From Syntrophaceae bacterium UBA1411 (GTDB lineage: Bacteria; Desulfobacterota; Syntrophia; Syntrophales; Smithellaceae), in NCBI GenBank assembly GCA_002304995.1, contig DBPV01000044.1, positions 135,530 to 143,527 of the forward strand: a stretch of 7,998 nucleotides of DNA, in the 5' to 3' direction. The notes beneath the pieces are model-generated. The model was not told the DNA's origin, did not search any database, and was given only the letters and a program-made list of their open reading frames with translations. Of this stretch, positions 6,547 to 7,998 are shown piece after piece (positions within the stretch are counted from its first letter, which is position 1; every line of letters starts with the position of its first letter). Position numbers and translations under genes: made by a program.

Positions 6547-7998
6547 ATGCCGCTGAGCTGGAATGAAATCAAATCGCGCGCCTTGGCTTTTTCCAAGGAA
6601 TGGGAACGGGAATGCTCCGAAGAAGCGGAAGCCAAAACCTTCTGGGACGGTTTTTTCAACGTATTCGGCATCACCCGCAAGCGCATCGCCAGCTTTGAAG
6701 AACCGGTCAGAAAGCTCGGAGATCAGCACGGCTACATCGACCTCTTCTGGAAGGGCGTATTGATCGTCGAGCACAAGTCGCGCGGCAAAAACCTCGACAA
6801 AGCTTACGATCAAGCGCTCGGTTACTTTCCCGGACTCAAGGAACGCGATCTTCCCAAGTATGTCATCGTTTCCGACTTCGCCCGCGTGCGTCTCTACGAC
6901 CTGGAGGAAAAGGAGCAGCATGAATTTGCCCTGAAAGACCTGCATCAAAACGTGCGGCTTTTCGGTTTTATCGCCGGATACCAGACGCATAAAATTCAGG
7001 AGCAGGACCCGGTCAACATCAAAGCCGCCCTGCAAATGGGCCGTCTGCACGACCGGATGAAGGACGTCGGCTACAGCGGGCATCCGCTGGAGCTTTACCT
7101 GGTCCGCCTGCTGTTTTGTCTCTTTGCCGAAGACACAGGCATCTTTGAAAAGCAGCAGTTCAAAGATTATATCGAGGAGCGCACGGGCGAGGACGGCGCC
7201 GACCTGGGTCATCACCTGAGCACGCTGTTTCAGGTTCTCAACGCGCCGAAGGAAAAGCGCCTGAAAAACCTCGACGAACATCTGAACGCCTTTCCCTATG
7301 TCAACGGCAAGCTTTTTGAAGAGTTGCTGCCCGCGGCGGCCTTTGACGCTTCCATGCGCCAGGAGCTTCTGGAGTGCTGTTCGCTCAACTGGAGCCGGAT
7401 ATCGCCCGCCATTTTCGGCTCGCTGTTCCAATCCATCATGGACAAGCAGGCCCGCCGCAACCTGGGCGCGCACTACACAAGCGAAGAAAACATCCTCAAG
7501 CTGATCAAGCCGCTTTTTCTCGACGCCCTTTGGGAAGAGTTCGAAAAGATTCGACACAACAAAAACAAGCTGTTCGAATTTCATAAAAAGCTGCGGAGTC
7601 TGAATTTTCTCGATCCCGCCTGCGGCTGCGGAAACTTTCTGGTCATCGCCTATCGGGAACTCCGCCTGCTGGAATTGGAAATTTTGCGCGCGTCGCGAAC
7701 GAGCGAGCAGTCCTTTCTGGACGTGCATTCCCTGCTGCATTTGAACGTCGATCAGTTTTTCGGCATCGAAATCGAAGAGTTTCCCGCACAAATCGCCCAG
7801 GTGGCGCTTTGGCTGATGGACCATCAGATGAACCTGCTGGTCTCCGAGGAATTCGGCCTGTATTTTGTCCGCATCCCTCTGCGGGTGAGCAGCACGATCG
7901 TCTGCGGCAACGCCCTGCAAATCGATTGGAAAACCGTCGTCCCTCCCTGGCAGCTAAGCTACATCCTGGGAAATCCGCCGTTTGTGGGCGCGAAATTT
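6547..7998 (+). CDS. MmeI-like type IIG/IIL restriction-modification enzyme, N-terminal 484 residues, cut by window edge
   Basis: A single-chain restriction endonuclease and N6-adenine methyltransferase, open at the right edge. ATG 6547 is the first start after an in-frame stop at 6532-6534; GGAT lies eight bases before it. Residues about 60-80 hold GYIDLFWKGVLIVEHKSRG, a PD-(D/E)xK nuclease core with D65, E75 and K77, spaced as in MmeI (Asp, nine residues, ExK). A helical linker with LVRLLFCLFAEDTGIF (185-200) follows. The gamma-class methyltransferase shows motif X NLGAHYTSEENILKLI (305-320), motif I LDPACGCGNFL (355-365, binds SAM; Cys361 where Ser is usual), an acidic strand FGIEIEEFPAQIAQVALWLMD (405-425) and motif IV LGNPPF (474-479). 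The target-recognition domain, about the last half, lies outside. Such enzymes cleave outside a site that the same domain methylates on one strand. The neighbouring selenoprotein operon is unrelated in function, so this is probably an acquired defence gene. Confidence 0.9.
   Translation, partial: MPLSWNEIKSRALAFSKEWERECSEEAEAKTFWDGFFNVFGITRKRIASFEEPVRKLGDQHGYIDLFWKGVLIVEHKSRGKNLDKAYDQALGYFPGLKERDLPKYVIVSDFARVRLYDLEEKEQHEFALKDLHQNVRLFGFIAGYQTHKIQEQDPVNIKAALQMGRLHDRMKDVGYSGHPLELYLVRLLFCLFAEDTGIFEKQQFKDYIEERTGEDGADLGHHLSTLFQVLNAPKEKRLKNLDEHLNAFPYVNGKLFEELLPAAAFDASMRQELLECCSLNWSRISPAIFGSLFQSIMDKQARRNLGAHYTSEENILKLIKPLFLDALWEEFEKIRHNKNKLFEFHKKLRSLNFLDPACGCGNFLVIAYRELRLLELEILRASRTSEQSFLDVHSLLHLNVDQFFGIEIEEFPAQIAQVALWLMDHQMNLLVSEEFGLYFVRIPLRVSSTIVCGNALQIDWKTVVPPWQLSYILGNPPFVGAKF

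Noticed and set aside
6499..7920. Long minus-strand open frame opposite the restriction-modification gene
   Set aside because: The plus strand carries nuclease and methyltransferase motifs in order; the minus frame has none and lacks a fitting ribosome site.

Overview
The window looks like chromosomal DNA from a GC-rich, anaerobic, multiheme-cytochrome-bearing bacterium, most plausibly a deltaproteobacterium (Desulfobacterota or Desulfuromonadota). This rests on an 11-heme periplasmic cytochrome c, probable use of selenocysteine, and gene styles typical of that group. The lineage is inferred; nothing in the window fixes the genus.

Left part, minus strand, read right to left: hisC (histidinol-phosphate aminotransferase, 2946-1876) is followed after 32 bases by a small exported lipocalin-like protein (1843-1328). 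About 280 bases further on is the N-terminal part of a membrane-bound sensor protein (1046-1, cut by the window edge) with two membrane segments, an extracytoplasmic sensor domain and the beginning of a PAS domain. A 349-base divergent intergenic region (2947-3295) carries a probable hisC promoter whose -10 box lies inside a small dyad, and a 20-base perfect GC palindrome.

Centre, plus strand, the highlight: two adjacent genes separated by 18 bases, each interrupted by exactly one in-frame TGA, and each reading on in the same frame with conserved motifs on both sides. The first (3296-4564) is an 11-heme c-type cytochrome with TGA at codon 64. The second (4583-6301) is a secreted four-domain rhodanese with TGA at codon 276, exactly where the catalytic cysteine of the only active-looking rhodanese domain should be. 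Both TGAs are followed at the right distance by a stem-loop with G near the start of its apical loop, as expected of bacterial SECIS elements. I read them as a selenoprotein pair: a selenocysteine multiheme cytochrome and a selenocysteine sulfurtransferase acting together in the cell envelope, perhaps in sulfur, selenium or metal redox chemistry. Gene callers that treat TGA only as stop will break both genes. A strong rho-independent terminator (6324-6356) closes the operon.

Right part, plus strand: after a 190-base gap with a good sigma70-like promoter and an 18-base perfect palindrome comes the 5' part of an MmeI-like (type IIG/IIL) restriction-modification enzyme (6547 to the window end). 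It has an N-terminal PD-(D/E)xK nuclease and a gamma-class N6-adenine methyltransferase domain; its target-recognition domain lies beyond the window.
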